Assembly: GCA_014706295.1 (NCBI GenBank)
Contig: JACSVZ010000007.1
Span: 8,114,808-8,178,807 of the forward strand
DNA: 64,000 bases
From: Lycocorax pyrrhopterus obiensis
Lineage: Eukaryota; Chordata; Aves; Passeriformes; Paradisaeidae
Direction: 5' to 3'
The notes under the pieces were generated by a model that was not told the DNA's origin, searched no databases, and saw only the letters and a program-made list of their open reading frames with translations. The translations under genes and the position numbers were made by a program. Positions 37,501 to 49,290 of the stretch are shown in pieces. Within the stretch, counting starts at the first letter, position 1, and each line of letters starts with the position of its first letter.

Positions 37501-40500
37501 GGGGTAGTTCCATGGCGCTATGATGAGCACCACCCCGTAGGGGTCCTTGCGGATGAAGGCGGAGTCCAGCTGCATCACCTTTGAGGAAGAACATGACCTC
37601 AGCACTGCCTTCCCCACTAGCAATCCCTCTCCCCCGCTTCCCTTTTCCCAGAGCTTCCTTCTTACCAGGTTCTTGTCCACATGCTCATCCTTCATCCAGT
37701 GGCACAGGTTGTTGAGGGTGACATTGAGCTCGTTCTTACAGAGGAGGATCTCACTGAAAAAAGCCTCAAAGGATGGCTGGGGACAGACATCATGGAAGTG
37801 TCACCCCAACACTGACCCCATCACTGAGCCTGTCACCCTAACACAGACCCTATCACCCCAATGCCAACCCCACCACCCCAAGAGGCATCTCTTCCCTCTT
37901 CCAAACAGGAATAGCAGGAGAATCTTTTCAGCAGAAGTTTCCATCACCTCCTGTAACTCCCAGGGAATATCAGTGTCCCAGAATATTATGAAAATAGGTA
38001 TTCGACCAGAAGGAAAAAAACCCCAAAACTGAACATTTTCCTGGTATTTAACAAATTCCTGAGCTCAGCACTGTGAACTGGCAATAGAACCCCAAGCCAA
38101 GAGGACACCGAGCAATGTCACCAGAGCTCCTGAAGAGCTGATCGTGGTGCCAGAGGCATCCTGACCACTTGGATATTCAAGCTGGAAGCAAAGCCCCGAG
38201 CTCCCTTCCACCACCTGTGGACAAAAACTGCACTTTTTAGTCTTTAGTCAAAGTCTTAAGACCTTGACTAAAGGGAAGTAGTAAGAACCACAGCTTAAAC
38301 CCCTTGTGATAGAGAAAGTGGGTCCTCTCCATAGCTGCAGAGCACAGATCAGGATCATATCACCCTTGCAGGAGCAGTGTGAAGACACCAGGGATAGCCC
38401 AGCAGGCTCAGTGGAGCCCCTTCATGACTGTAGAGAGCAGGGGGAGCAAAGCTCCTGTGCTGTGACATCATATTTTGGACTCCTCCAACCCAAAAACATC
38501 CCTGGATTGGAATCTTCCTCCCATCCCCGCACTACTTTGGGGTTGGGAAGGCTGGTTGCTGATTCCCAGGATCTTCCACCACCAAGAGATCTTCAGGTCC
38601 CCAAAATGCAGCTGCCAGGAGGTGCGAGGACCCTCTCGGACGTGAGGGCTCAGCAGGCACATGAGATAATTCAGTGAGGCAACGGGGCTGTTCTCAACCC
38701 AGGATGACGATGGCATCACCAGGGTCAGGAAGATGATGGTTCATTAAGAATATTGATCGGATACAAAGGTTGTGAGATAGGACATTAAGGCTGAGGTCAT
38801 CCAAGTGCCACCAATCATCAGCATCAGAGAGGAACCGGCACCACTGGAGGTGAGACACCACCTCAGGTACGTAAGAGCAGGTGAAGTGTCCATCTAACTA
38901 TGAGGGCCCAGCTGCATTACAAGCTCATTACTAGACAACTGGATCTAATTAGGCATAATTAGGAAAGATGATGGACACACTCAGAGCACTGATGCCTATC
39001 AAAGCCTGGTTGAAGGAGAAGGACTCATCTCCAACAAACAAGGCAATTAGGAGCCTTGGGAGATGGCAGAATGTGGAAAGACATGGCTGAAGGCATGGGC
39101 CACTGCACTGATGCCAAACAAAGAAGTGAGGATCATATCATGGAATCCTGGAATGGTTTGGGTTGGAAGAGACCTTGAAGCTCATCCAGTTCCACCCGAT
39201 CATGGGCAGGAACATCTTCCACTAGCCCAGGTTGCTCCAAGCCCCATCCAACCTGGCCTTGAACACTTCCAGGGATGATGAGCCGAGACCACTAGAATTA
39301 TCCATGGTACGGATGCTCCCGCTTCACCAGCAGATCATCCAGGAGCTCCTGGCATGCCACAATACCCCAAGCCACATCCAGAGCCCTGCCCATGCCAGTG
39401 AAACCAGTCCCTTGGAGGCCCTGGGAGGAATGTGCAGTGCCAGCATGTTGCACAATGCTGGTAATCCTGGGCGTGCCAGGCTGGCCAGGAGCTCCCCAGG
39501 ATGTCACCTCTGTGGAGGTCACATGGACCCCCAGGATGCAGACCAGAGTGTGAAACGCTCCCACCTCGGCCGGTCACTGACAGGCCAACAGGGCCTTTGC
39601 CTGGTTTCAGGGCAACAGGGATGGGATCAACAGCACGGTCCCTCCGCTAACCCCTGGATCTGCAGGGACCCAGCACTTACAGATGCACCAGCCTGGGAGC
39701 ACATCAAGGGGGAAGCAGGACCCCAAGGAAGGAACACCCCTATGCTCAGACCCCCACAAGGATGCAATACTCAGACAAGGGTGTATGAAGGACTTCAAAG
39801 ACGCAACGCCACTGGCCCCCAATTCCCAGCCCCTCTCACCTTGCCCATGTCCAATTCAGTGGCTTCCAGGATCTCCTGCTTCTTGTCATCCAGGAAGCGT
39901 CCCAGAGCCTCCAGCTGGGCCACGCGGTATTCCATGGGCCGCGTCTTCCCGGAGAGCCAGGATGCCCGCAGGTGGCTCACCAGCCCTGCGTAGGGGTTCC
40001 CACTGTGGGGACAAGGGTGTTAGAGGGGACCCAGCCCCATTCTATCTTCCCAGAGCTTCATGTCGTCCCACATCCACGTTATCCCATCCCAGCATCAAAA
40101 TGGGGCCCCAGATTCCCTGGGGACAGAGCAGTCCACACACACGTGTCTCCCTCGCTGCTGGGAGCAGCTTAACACAGCACCATTCCCAGCAGATCCTCTC
40201 CCTTGGGCCATGCTGGGATGTGGTGGCCCACAGACCTCAGACTTTTACCCCAGCACCAACCTGGGGTTCCCATCACCCTGGCACTGCCACAGCTTCCCCT
40301 GCTCGCCTCCCTGTCTCCCTCCTGCCCCCAGCCCCTCGCTCTCACCATGGAGTGCTGCAGACCATTGGCATCGGCCCCTTCCCGATCCCGCTGCCTCCAC
40401 TGCACCCAGCAGCTTTCCCAGGATCTTTGCCAGGATCACTGCCCGCGGTGCTGCACTTGCCGTAGCCCAGGAGCTGCTGCTTGGGGGGCTCGAGGGGCTG

Positions 40501-40539
40501 CTGCATGCCAAGCTGTGGGAAGGAGCTGCTGGTCTCCAT
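34543..40539 (-). CDS. ALDH3B1: Aldehyde dehydrogenase 3B, distal copy
   Basis: A second complete ALDH3B gene, upstream of and in the same direction as the proximal copy. Ten exons: 40346-40539, 39840-40002, 37666-37776, 37458-37578, 37263-37348, 36991-37072, 36437-36823, 36090-36256, 35816-35915, 34543-34736. All but the first match the proximal copy's exon lengths exactly; total 534 residues. The extra 31 residues lie in the first exon, whose distal part (a glycine-rich stretch ending VCSTPW) is not conserved and might be spliced differently. Catalytic residues are kept (Glu275, Cys309), and the CTLL CaaX end is retained (RRGTCTLL). Substitutions cluster in exons 1-3; the [18 protein letters not shown] exon is identical between copies. 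Confidence 0.93.
37780..39839 (-). other. Large intron 2 of distal ALDH3B
   Basis: About 2 kb between two conserved exons; the equivalent intron of the proximal copy is 0.7 kb. It contains a CR1 fragment at about 39133-39285. No exon of another gene was recognised. Confidence 0.7.
39133..39285 (-). mobile_element. CR1 fragment in distal ALDH3B intron 2
   Basis: ATCATGGAATCCTGGAATGG, GGTTGGAAGAGACC, CCAGGTTGCTCCAAGCCCC and TTGAACACTTCCAGGGATGA form a classic antisense CR1 3' end. Confidence 0.8.
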
Positions 40540-42512
40540 GGAGAGCGTGGTGGCCCTGGGGAGAGACACTGTGTGGGTTATGCCAGGATGGAAGTGCTGG
40601 AGGTGCCGGTGCGATTCCAAGAGCAGTCACCCACGGCACCTTTGAAGAGCGGCTTGGTGCTCCGGGCCGTCCTGGTTGTGGAGTGACTCAGCCCAGGGCA
40701 GCTGCCGGAGGCCCTGGGAGATGCCTGGGATTCCTGGGATAATCGCCATCCTCTGGACACTGACCTGCCCAGGCTGCCCTGCTGATGTATAGGTTACCTA
40801 TGGGGATCTCAGGGACAAGACACCCCCAAATCTGGGGGACAGAGCTGCAGCCCCCCATCTGTCACCCTCTCCCTCTCCATGCCCAGACACCCACCCTTCC
40901 TCAAGGGAACACAGCCCCACAGCCCCCACCAGCATGGAGGGTGCCAGACAGGTGTCATGCAGGGAGTTTTGGGGACCCCGCAGTGCTTACCTGGGGGCTT
41001 GTGTGGAAGCTGGAGGAGCGCGAGGCCAGGCAAGCACTGCCGAGGCTCGGGGTGGGGGTCCCTAAATGCTGTGAGGCTGGGCCCCACGGCCAGGGGCGGG
41101 AAGGATTGGGCCCCACCTCCGTGGGGCTGGCATTGGGGACAAGGTCTAGGATGGGATAGGATGGGATGGAATGGGACCTCCCCCTTGGGATGGTGTAACT
41201 TGCATGGCCACCAAACCACCACCATGAACCTTGGCCCATTTGGACCCCACAGACACCCCTCATCCTGCTCCCATGACCACCCTGACTCATGGGGTTCCCA
41301 CTGACACCCTTCATCCTGCTTCCCAAGGGCTCCATGACCAATAGACTCCCCTCACCCTGCTCCCAGACCACCCCCAAGGAAGGGCCCTTTGTCCCAGCAC
41401 CCCAGAGTGGATCCCATTGCCTAAGGTGTGAGGGACCCTCAGGATGGGTGTTGCCCCCGCTCCACTGCCATGACCCTTCTGGGGCTGTTCCCTGCGTATC
41501 CCCTCTACCCTGCAGGAACCAGCACCCTCCCAAGAATCCCATCTGAAGAATCCCCCACTACCGGCTGGGCCAGATCCTGCCCCGGAGATGTCACTCCGTC
41601 CGCCCTGCACAGCAGTCCCCCCACCCTGCCCCGGGGCACCCCGCCGTGCCACGCACCCGGGCACCTTCCCGGCCCCGGCTTTGGGGTGACACCAGGGCAG
41701 GCATATGCCCCGCACCCCCACATTAGGGTGTCCCCCCGCCCAGGAACCCTGGCACATCCCCCGGGCCGGGAAGGGGAAGCGAAAGCAGCAGGGCCCAGCA
41801 CTCAGTGCCACGGGGCACCCCGATGAGGCAGCACCCACCCCGAGGCCCGGTGGGAGCGCTGGAGAGGCTGGGGGGCGGGGGTTGGGGTGCTGTGCAATGG
41901 GGGAGCAATGGGTGCTGTGCGGGGGGCTCAGGGTGCTGTGCGAGTTGGGGTGTGACGAGTGCTGCAGGGGTCGGGGTGCTGAGAACAGGCGCGGGTGGCG
42001 GGCACTGAAGAGTGCGGGCAGGACCGGGGGGTCCGGGAGCAGGGGGGTCCGGAAATGGCCCCTTTAATTACCTCCGTCCCGCCCGCCCTAAGCGAAAGAG
42101 GAAGAGGCGCCCGCCCCGCCCCGAGAGGCTCCGGGAGCGGCGAGCGGGGCTGGGGTCGGGGTGCCAGGGGCGTGCGGAGGCTGCGGGTGCTGAGCCCAGA
42201 GGTGCAGTTCTGGGGGGTGCAAAGCTGGGTAGGGGGCGCGGGGTTCAGGGGTGCAGGATCTGGAGGTGCAGGGGTGCAAAACACAGGGGTGCAAACCATG
42301 AGTGCAGAATCTGGGGGTGCAGAGCACAGAGGTTCAGGGCTTGGGGGTGCTGTATACATGGGTACAAGGTGCTGGATATAGGGGTGCAAGGGCTGGGGGT
42401 GCTGGGCAGGAGGGTGCAGGACAGAGGGGTGCAAAACTTATGGGTGCAAGACTTAGGGTGCCAACAGGATCCCCCCCACCCTGACACCATCCAGGGCCCC
42501 CCAGAAGCAGCA
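40540..42512. other. Head-to-head spacer between distal ALDH3B and UNC93B1
   Basis: Divergent intergenic region. 40.5-41.5 kb shows simple C-rich sequence without recognised exons. About 41870-42200 is a GC/CpG-rich block that probably serves UNC93B1. About 42200-42470 is a GGGGTGCAG-based degenerate repeat. The acceptor CACCATCCAG just before the UNC93B1 ATG implies a 5' UTR exon upstream. Confidence 0.6.
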
Positions 42513-45178
42513 ATGGAGAAGGACTTCGACTGCTGCCAGGATGGGGCCAAGACAGTGCCAAGCGCCGGGCTGAGCACCGAGGGCACAGAGACACAGGTGA
42601 GACCAGGGGGACACCCGCAGCGGGAGAACCAGGCCTGTGGTGGCCATCCCCAAGGGCTGACAGCTGGAATCACCCACAGCTGGACGATTTTGTGGGTGCT
42701 CATCACCCTGACTACAATGAGGAGGAGGAGGAGCAGAAATACTTCCGCCGCAAGCGCCTTGGTGTCATCAAGAACGTGGTGGCCGCCAGCCTGGCTGGCA
42801 CCCTCACTTATGGCGTCTACCTGGGTATGAGACCTCCCAGGGACCCCCCAAAACAACTTGGGGTGTTCAGGGCATGGGTTGACCACCCCTGGACCCCCCA
42901 GGCCTGCTGCAGATGCAGCTGATCCTTCACTATGATGAGACCTACCGGGAGGTGAAGTACAGCAACATCCAGCTGGAGGACATCGACCACAAGGTGCTGA
43001 TGGGCATCAATGTCACACCTGTGGCGGCGCTGCTCTACACACCCATCCTCATCAGGTACGGCCTCGCCGCGCTCCCGGCCGGCACGGCTCACTGATGCAG
43101 CCACCCACGCTTCCCACTCCTCGCCCTCACAGGTTCTTTGGCACCAAGTGGGCCATGTTCCTGGCGGTGGGCATCTACGCCCTCTTCGTCTCCAGCAACT
43201 ACTGGGAGCGCTACTACACGCTGGTGCCCTCTGCGGTGGCCATTGGGGTGGTCATCGTGCCCCTCTGGGCCTCCATGGGCACCTACATCACGCGGTAGGC
43301 ATCAGGGGGTGGGGTGGGCGGGGGGTGCAGAGGGTGCCAGCTGACCCGCTGCTCCATGCAGGATGGCCCAGAAGTACTACGAGTACGTTAACTACAAGGA
43401 GGAGCAGGAGAAGGAGAGGCAGCGGGTGCCACGGGATGCCTGCAATGCCTACATCATCGTCTTCCAGACAGTCTTCTACTCCTGCTTCCACGTGAGTGCC
43501 AGTGGGGTGGCTGAGATGGGCGGGGGGCTGCGCCGGCAGCACTGAGCGTGCACCCCTCTACGTCCTGCAGTTGAGCTTCGTCTGTGCTCAGATGCCCATG
43601 GTCTTCTTCCTCAACAACTACCTCTACCAACTCAACCACACACTCTTCGCGGTGAAGCACTGCGGTGAGGCTGCGGGTGGGGTGCGGGGCGGCACTGGGA
43701 GCCCTTCAGTTGGGATTAACCATGGCCTGTGCCCCACTGGCAGGGACTCTGAGTCACGGCACACTGCCTGGCTTCAACAAGACAGTGCTGCAGAGCCTTC
43801 CTCGCAGCGTCAACCTCATCATCGTGGAGAGCGTGTTGATGGCTGCCGCCTTCCTCGCCATGCTGGTGGTGAGCGCCGGGGCAGGAGGGGACAGGGATGG
43901 GCTGGACGATGGCAGGACCTCACCCGCAGGCGCTCCACAGGTGCTGGTGCTGTGCGGTGCGGCGTACCGGCCCATGGAGGAGATCGACATGCGCAGCATC
44001 GGCTGGGGCAACATCTTCCAGCTGCCCTTCAAGCACATGCGGGACTATCGTCTGCGGCACCTCTTCCCATTGTTCATCTACAGCGGCTTCGAGGTGCTCT
44101 TTGTCTGCACCGGATTTTCCCTGGTAGGATCCGGGATGGGGTGGGAGGTGACAGAGCAGGGACAGGTGACACTGAGCCCATGCTTGCTGCAGAACTACGG
44201 CGTGTGTGCCCTGGGGCTGGAGAGGTTGGCATATCTCCTCATGGCCTATGGCTTCTCCGCCTCGGCGTGCTCCAGCCTGGCCCTGTGCATGCTGCGCCTG
44301 CGCCGGCACGTCCCGCTCCTGGCTGGAGCCTTCATCCACGCGGCACTCCTGGTGACACTCTTCTGCTGGGCGCCAGAGCCCCGGTACCTGGCGCACGCGC
44401 CGCTGCTCTACAGCATTGCCGCGCTCTGGGGCACGGGCAGCGCCCTCAACAAGACCGGAATCAGCAGTGAGTAGTGGGGAGGTCCCGAAACAGCCTCAGT
44501 TGTCCCCAGAACACGTTGGTGGTCCCCAAAATAGCCTGGGTTGTCCCAAGTCTTTCCACACGTCCTCTCTTCATGTCCCCCGGCACCGCAAGTTTGTGGT
44601 CCCACTCTTCAGATCCACGGGATAGACCTGCTGTGATTGTCCCCCACACCAAGGGGACATGGCACAGGAAGGGGACACTGATTCCAGTCTCTGCCACAGT
44701 CCTCCTGGGAATGTTGTACAAGAAAAAGGAGCGCCAAGACTTCATCTTCACCATCTACCACTGGTGGCAGGCCCTGGCCATCTTCACCGTCTACCTGTGG
44801 TCGGGGCTGCCTATGAAGGTAAGTCCCAGATATGCCCTAGCCCACTCTGAGACATTCCAGGCTTTTTGGGGACACAGCGCCACGCCAATCCCAAAATTCC
44901 CTGTGCTGCAGGCCAAGCTGTCCATTATGCTGCTGACGCTGGTGGTGGCAGTGGGGACATACCTGTGGATGGAGCGGAAGGTGGCACACAACGTGGAGGT
45001 CCGGCTGCCCCGCATCCCACGCCCACGCCACAAAACACGTGGATACCGCTACCTGGAGGACAACTCGGATGAGACTGGCTCCGACGGTGACGGGGACAAG
45101 GAAGACGATGACAGGCACCCAACCGAGGCCACCAGTGAGGACCAGCTGCCAAAAGAGGATGGGGAGCAACTGGGATAG
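42513..45178 (+). CDS. UNC93B1: UNC93B1, endosomal Toll-like receptor chaperone
   Basis: Multi-pass ER/endolysosomal membrane protein that escorts nucleic-acid-sensing TLRs. Eleven exons: 42513-42596, 42680-42824, 42902-43055, 43133-43294, 43362-43491, 43571-43664, 43744-43868, 43941-44123, 44193-44466, 44700-44818, 44912-45178; phases agree; 578 residues. Conserved blocks include HHPDYNEEEEEQKYFRRKRL, MQLILHYDETYREVKY, MGINVTP, FFGTKWAMFLAVGIYALFV, NYWERYYTLVPSAVA, AAYRPMEEIDMRSIGWGN and ERQDFIFTIYHWWQA. About twelve hydrophobic segments are visible. The cytosolic tail is acidic (DNSDETGSDGDGDKEDD), as in mammals but shorter. The N-terminal first exon (MEKDFDCCQDG) is not conserved. The ATG context is GCAATGG after an acceptor. 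Confidence 0.96.
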
Positions 45179-45965
45179 AGACAGCCTGGCCTGGGCCCCA
45201 TCCTGCTCTTGGTGCCTGAGGGGGTTCTGCAGCTCCCCCCATAAATTCCCTAAATTCTGCAAATCCCCTCAGGTCAGGCTTGCAGCCCCTCAAGCTAAGC
45301 CTAAAGCCCCCAGGCAGCCCAGAGCCCCCCACACTAGCTGGTAGACCCCCAGATTGGCCCATAGACCCCCCAGGGCAGGTCCGCAGCCTCCAGACTGACC
45401 TACAGCCCCCAAATCGTGGTACAGAGACCCCCAAATTGTGGTACAGTCCCCCCGGCAGGCCCATAGCCCCCCAAATTGTGATGCAGTTGCTCAGGTCAAA
45501 CCTGCAGACACCCAGGCCAGCCTCAGAGCCCCCCCCCACAAATCCACAGCCCCTCAGACAAGGCTCACACCCCCCAGGCAGATCCGCAGCCCCCCCAAAT
45601 TTGGCCAAAGCCCCCCCCCCCGGTCAGGCCCACAGACCCCTGAGCAGATGCACAGACCCTCCAGCAAGGCCTGCAGCCCCCCAGGCCAGCTTCCAGCCCC
45701 CCACAATGTCCTGCAGACTCTAGGCAGACCCTCAGCCCTCCCATATTAGTCCCCAGACAGACTCCCAGCCCCCCGTAGGGCTACCCTGGAGCCCCCAGGC
45801 AGATCGACAGCCTCCCAAACTGGCCCACAGCCCTTCAGACCACACCCACACGCGCCCCAGGCAGACCCTGCAGCCCCCCCCAGGCCAGAGTCCCGCTAGC
45901 TAAACCTGCAGCCCCCCAGGCCGGCCCCGCAGACTTCCTGACCCCTCCTATCCCCATTTTCCCTC
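45179..45965 (+). repeat. C-rich minisatellite in the UNC93B1 3' region
   Basis: About 700 bases of degenerate units of roughly 22-30 bases around CAGCCCCCCAGGCAGGCC and CCCCAAATTGTGG. They end just before an AATAAA at 45966-45971 that probably terminates UNC93B1, so the repeat would be transcribed as 3' UTR. It lies at the junction between the two conserved synteny blocks. Confidence 0.75.
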
Positions 45966-45971
45966 AATAAA
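45966..45971 (+). terminator. Likely poly(A) signal of UNC93B1
   Basis: AATAAA, the first canonical signal downstream of the stop, about 790 bases past it. Confidence 0.55.
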
Positions 45972-46039
45972 CCCCCTCCCTCCATCTCCTTGGCCCTCAC
46001 CTCCTCCCTCCTCTGGCCACGGACCGTCAGCGCCCCCTT

Positions 46040-46279
46040 CCCGAAGCGGAGACTACAGCTCCCGGCAAGCCACGCGCTGCCGCCACGCGGTGTACGCCGG
46101 GAGTTGTAGTCCCCGCCACGTGGAAGATGCCTCCATCTCCCCACTCAAACCACAACTCCCGCAACCGTTCGCGTCGCCCGGCGCCATCATTCCCCCCCAC
46201 CCCCTCCCAACTTCCGCGCATGCGCGGTGCGGGCTGTTGTTGTGGCGGCGCGGCCCGCGGCTTCACCCGGGCGGGAGCG
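46040..46279 (+). promoter_or_regulatory. MAX promoter: ZNF143/THAP11-type and NRF1 sites
   Basis: ACTACAGCTCCCGGC at 46052-46066 and its inverted partner GCCGGGAGTTGTAGT at 46096-46110 match the ACTACAnnTCCC consensus bound by ZNF143/THAP11. A weaker third copy (ACCACAACTCCCGC) is near 46150. A perfect NRF1 palindrome (CGCGCATGCGCG) lies at 46215-46226, about 55 bases before the MAX ATG. No TATA box. The inverted pair could drive transcription both ways. Confidence 0.6.
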
Positions 46280-48527
46280 ATGAGCGACAACGATGACATC
46301 GAGGTGGAGAGCGACGTGAGTTGGGCCCCCAACCCCGGGACAATCCCTGGGATAACCCCCCGTGGCTCTTCACCACCTTAGGAGCGCTGGGAATGGGGTA
46401 ATGTTTGGTTTATGTGTGTTTTTCCTTCATATGGCGGCGCCCCCCCCACTATCTTCTTCCTCTTCCTCCTCGCCCGGGTCGGGGCTCCTCAGGAGGAGCA
46501 GCCGAGGTTTCAGTCCGCGGTAGGTCGCTGGGGGCCGCCCCGCAGCGCCCCCGGGGTCGGGAGCACGTGGGCCGGGGTGTGAGGGGGCGGGATTTGGGGA
46601 GGGGGGTGACATGGAAGGGGAGCGGGGGAGTGGGGGTCTTGGGGGGGCGGAGGTGTTGGGCGTGTCCTGTGGGGACTGGGGTATTGGAGGGACATCAGTG
46701 GGATTGGGGGTGTTGAGGGGGGCACCAGTGGGGTTGGGCGTCTTTTTGAGGGGAACGCACCTTTGGGGGCTGGGGTCTTCGGGGAGGGCTCTGACATGGC
46801 GAGGGATCTATGGGGATGGGGGTCTTGGAGGGGGAAATCTGGGCTTGGGGGTGTCCTGTGGCGTTGGGAGTCTTGGAAGGGGGGGACACCAGTAGGGCTG
46901 GGGGTCTTTTGCGGAGGAGGGTTGGGCTTGGAGAAGGGACACCTGTGGAGCTGGGGGTCTTATTTTGGTTGGAGGCTGTGACATAAGGGGATCCATGGAG
47001 TCATGTCTTTTGAACGGGGGAACTGGGTTTAGGAGTGTCCTGTGGGGCTTGGGGGGTCTTACAGGTGGGACACCAGCGGGGCTTGGGGTCTTGTGGAGGA
47101 GGATTCGGGGCTCTTCAGGGGAGGGGGTGTGGGAGGCTTTTTGGGGTAAAGCAGAGGTGTTGGGGGGTGTTATGTGTGGGGCCGAGTCACTTGAGGGGGC
47201 GGGGCTGTGTTTGGGGGGCACAGGGGGTACAACACAAGGGGTTGACAGAGGGCATAGGGGGGGCTTGTGCCTGGTTGGTTGGGGGGCAGGGAAGGAGGTG
47301 GCCGTGTTCCGGGGGAAAGTGCTGTGCCCTCCCCGCGGCCCGGAGCTGCCCCGGCAGCAGGAAGCCGGGGAAACCGAAAGCACTGGGAGCCGCCTCCTTC
47401 CCACGCCCTCACGGCCCAGCCGGAGGCGTCACGGCCATGGAGCCGCCCTGGGGGCTCAGCCGAGCTCCCACAGCGGTTCCCAGAGGGAATTTTGGGGGTG
47501 CAGGTGGTGGCCTCCACCCGGTGCCACCCCTGTCCCCCCCTGCCAGGCCGACAAACGGGCTCATCACAACGCACTGGAGCGCAAGCGCAGGGACCACATC
47601 AAGGACAGCTTCCACAGCCTGCGGGATTCCGTGCCCTCGCTCCAGGGAGAGAAGGTGAATTTATGGAGCGTGCTGGGGGCATGGACAGCACCCACCCGTG
47701 GTCCAAGTTTCTCGATTTGGGACATTCCCGAGGCTCTCTTGTGCCACAGGAGTTCCCAGTGAGGACCAGAGCCAGGGTGGCATGAGGCAGATGAAATTCC
47801 AGTTTTCCCCCCTGGACTAGGTCTTTATCTTGCCTCTGGCTTTTCCCACTATTGCAACAGGCATCCCGGGCCCAAATCCTGGACAAAGCCACAGAGTACA
47901 TCCAGTACATGCGCCGGAAAAACAACACGCACCAGCAGGACATCGACGACCTCAAGCGGCAGAACGCACTGCTGGAGCAGCAAGGTGGGAGCTGGGATCC
48001 GGCTGGAGATGGGGTCTGGCCGGGTTCGGGAGCCAGGATATGGGGTCCAGTAGGGTTTGGGATCCAAGATCCAGTGGGAGCTGGGTCCAGAAGGAGATGG
48101 GATCCATCAGAATCCAAGATCTGGTGGGAGCTGAGATCCCGTGTGAGTTGGAATCTGGCAAGAGCTGACGTCTGGCAGGACCAGGGTCTGGTAGGGTCCA
48201 GAATTCAGTGGGAGCTGAGGTCTGGCAGGATCTGGGGTCCGGAAGAGTTCAGGCTCCAGGATCCGGTGGGAGCTGAGGCCTGTCAGGAACTGGGCTGCAG
48301 CCAGGGCTGGGCCCAGGGGTGACATGGTGCCGTCCCTTGCAGTGCGCGCGCTGGAGAAGGCCCGATCCAGTGCCCAGCTCCAGGCCAGCTATCCCGCGGA
48401 CAACAGCCTCTACACCAACCCCAAGGGCAGCGCCATCTCTGCCTTCGACGGCGGCTCCAACTCCAGCTCTGACTCGGAGCCCGACGAGCCGCAGAACAGG
48501 AAGAAGCTGCGCATGGAGGCCAGTTAG
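46280..48527 (+). CDS. MAX: MAX, bHLH-zipper partner of MYC
   Basis: Obligate dimer partner of MYC, MXD and MNT proteins, binding CACGTG E-boxes in the nucleus. Five exons: 46280-46315, 46493-46519, 47547-47654, 47861-47984, 48343-48527; 159 residues (human long form 160). The 27-base second exon (EEQPRFQSA) is the alternative cassette known from mammals; skipping it gives the short isoform in frame. The basic region [14 protein letters not shown], helix-loop-helix ([32 protein letters not shown]) and zipper ([19 protein letters not shown]) are essentially invariant. The C-terminus ends RKKLRMEAS, with acidic serine-rich DSEPDEP upstream. Start context is GAGCGATGA. The last exon runs into a long 3' UTR. 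Confidence 0.98.
46590..47290 (+). repeat. G-rich degenerate minisatellite in MAX intron 2
   Basis: About 700 bases of units around TGGGGGTGTTG and GGGACACCAGTGGGG, strongly G-biased on the transcribed-sense strand. A similar GGGATCTGGTGGGAGCTGAG repeat fills the intron at 47990-48330. Confidence 0.75.
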
Positions 48528-49137
48528 GCCCCCCCGCCGCCCCCCAGCCCGCGGCAGGACTCGCTCCCTCCGCTCCTAGAAGCTCTTGGACTGCAGCTTC
48601 CCAGCCCTCCCCGGCCCCTTCCCCGCTCCCACCGCGCCGGCCCCGGGGGGAGCCGGCCAGGCCGAGCAGAAAGACTTGGGGGGGTCAGGGAGACTCCCCC
48701 ACCAACTCTCCTCTGCTAGCAACCCCCCTCCCCTTCCCTCCTGGTTTTATAGGAGCATTTCTATTTATACCCGGGGAGCAGTGCAGTCCAGAGCGGGGAG
48801 GAGCCGGGCAGCCCCCCCCAAAAAAGGAGCAAGCACTGGGGGGGGGATCTCCCTATTTATTTTCTCCGTGTGCAACTCCACCTGCCCGAGTCGGCAGAGC
48901 ACAGAGCCAGGCTTGGGGGCTCCTTCCCCCCTCCTCCTCCTCCTCCTTCTTCCCTCCCTTGACCCTTCCCCACCTCAGTGGCATTTTCCGAACTTCAGTG
49001 GCCCATCCCTGCCCCATAGGTGCCCCTTTTCCCCCTATTTTGATGCCATTCCATGGATCTAAGGTATGTTGTACATACTGCCCAGAGTTGTCTTGCAAGT
49101 TAAGGCTTCCCTTTACTATAAGACTATAAATAATAAA
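48528..49137 (+). other. MAX 3' UTR and poly(A) signal
   Basis: GC-rich then AU-rich untranslated sequence ending at AATAAA 49132-49137, with preceding ATTTATTTTC-type elements. The next gene's poly(A) signal on the opposite strand is only about 155 bases further on. Confidence 0.8.
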
Positions 49138-49290
49138 CAAAAAAAGCCAAAATTCCACTTATTTTATCCTCCCCCATGGTTACCGCGTGTTCTTGGAATG
49201 GGAGAAGTGATGCCACCGGAGCCGGACGTGGCATCACCTCCTGCTCCACATCCCCGGGGCCACCAGCACACGGCGGGTGTCACTTCTGGT

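Noticed and set aside
42012..42512. Upstream in-frame extension of UNC93B1 through 42012
   Set aside because: The frame crosses a degenerate GGGGTGCAG repeat, and a splice acceptor lies immediately before the ATG at 42513; the extension is non-coding.
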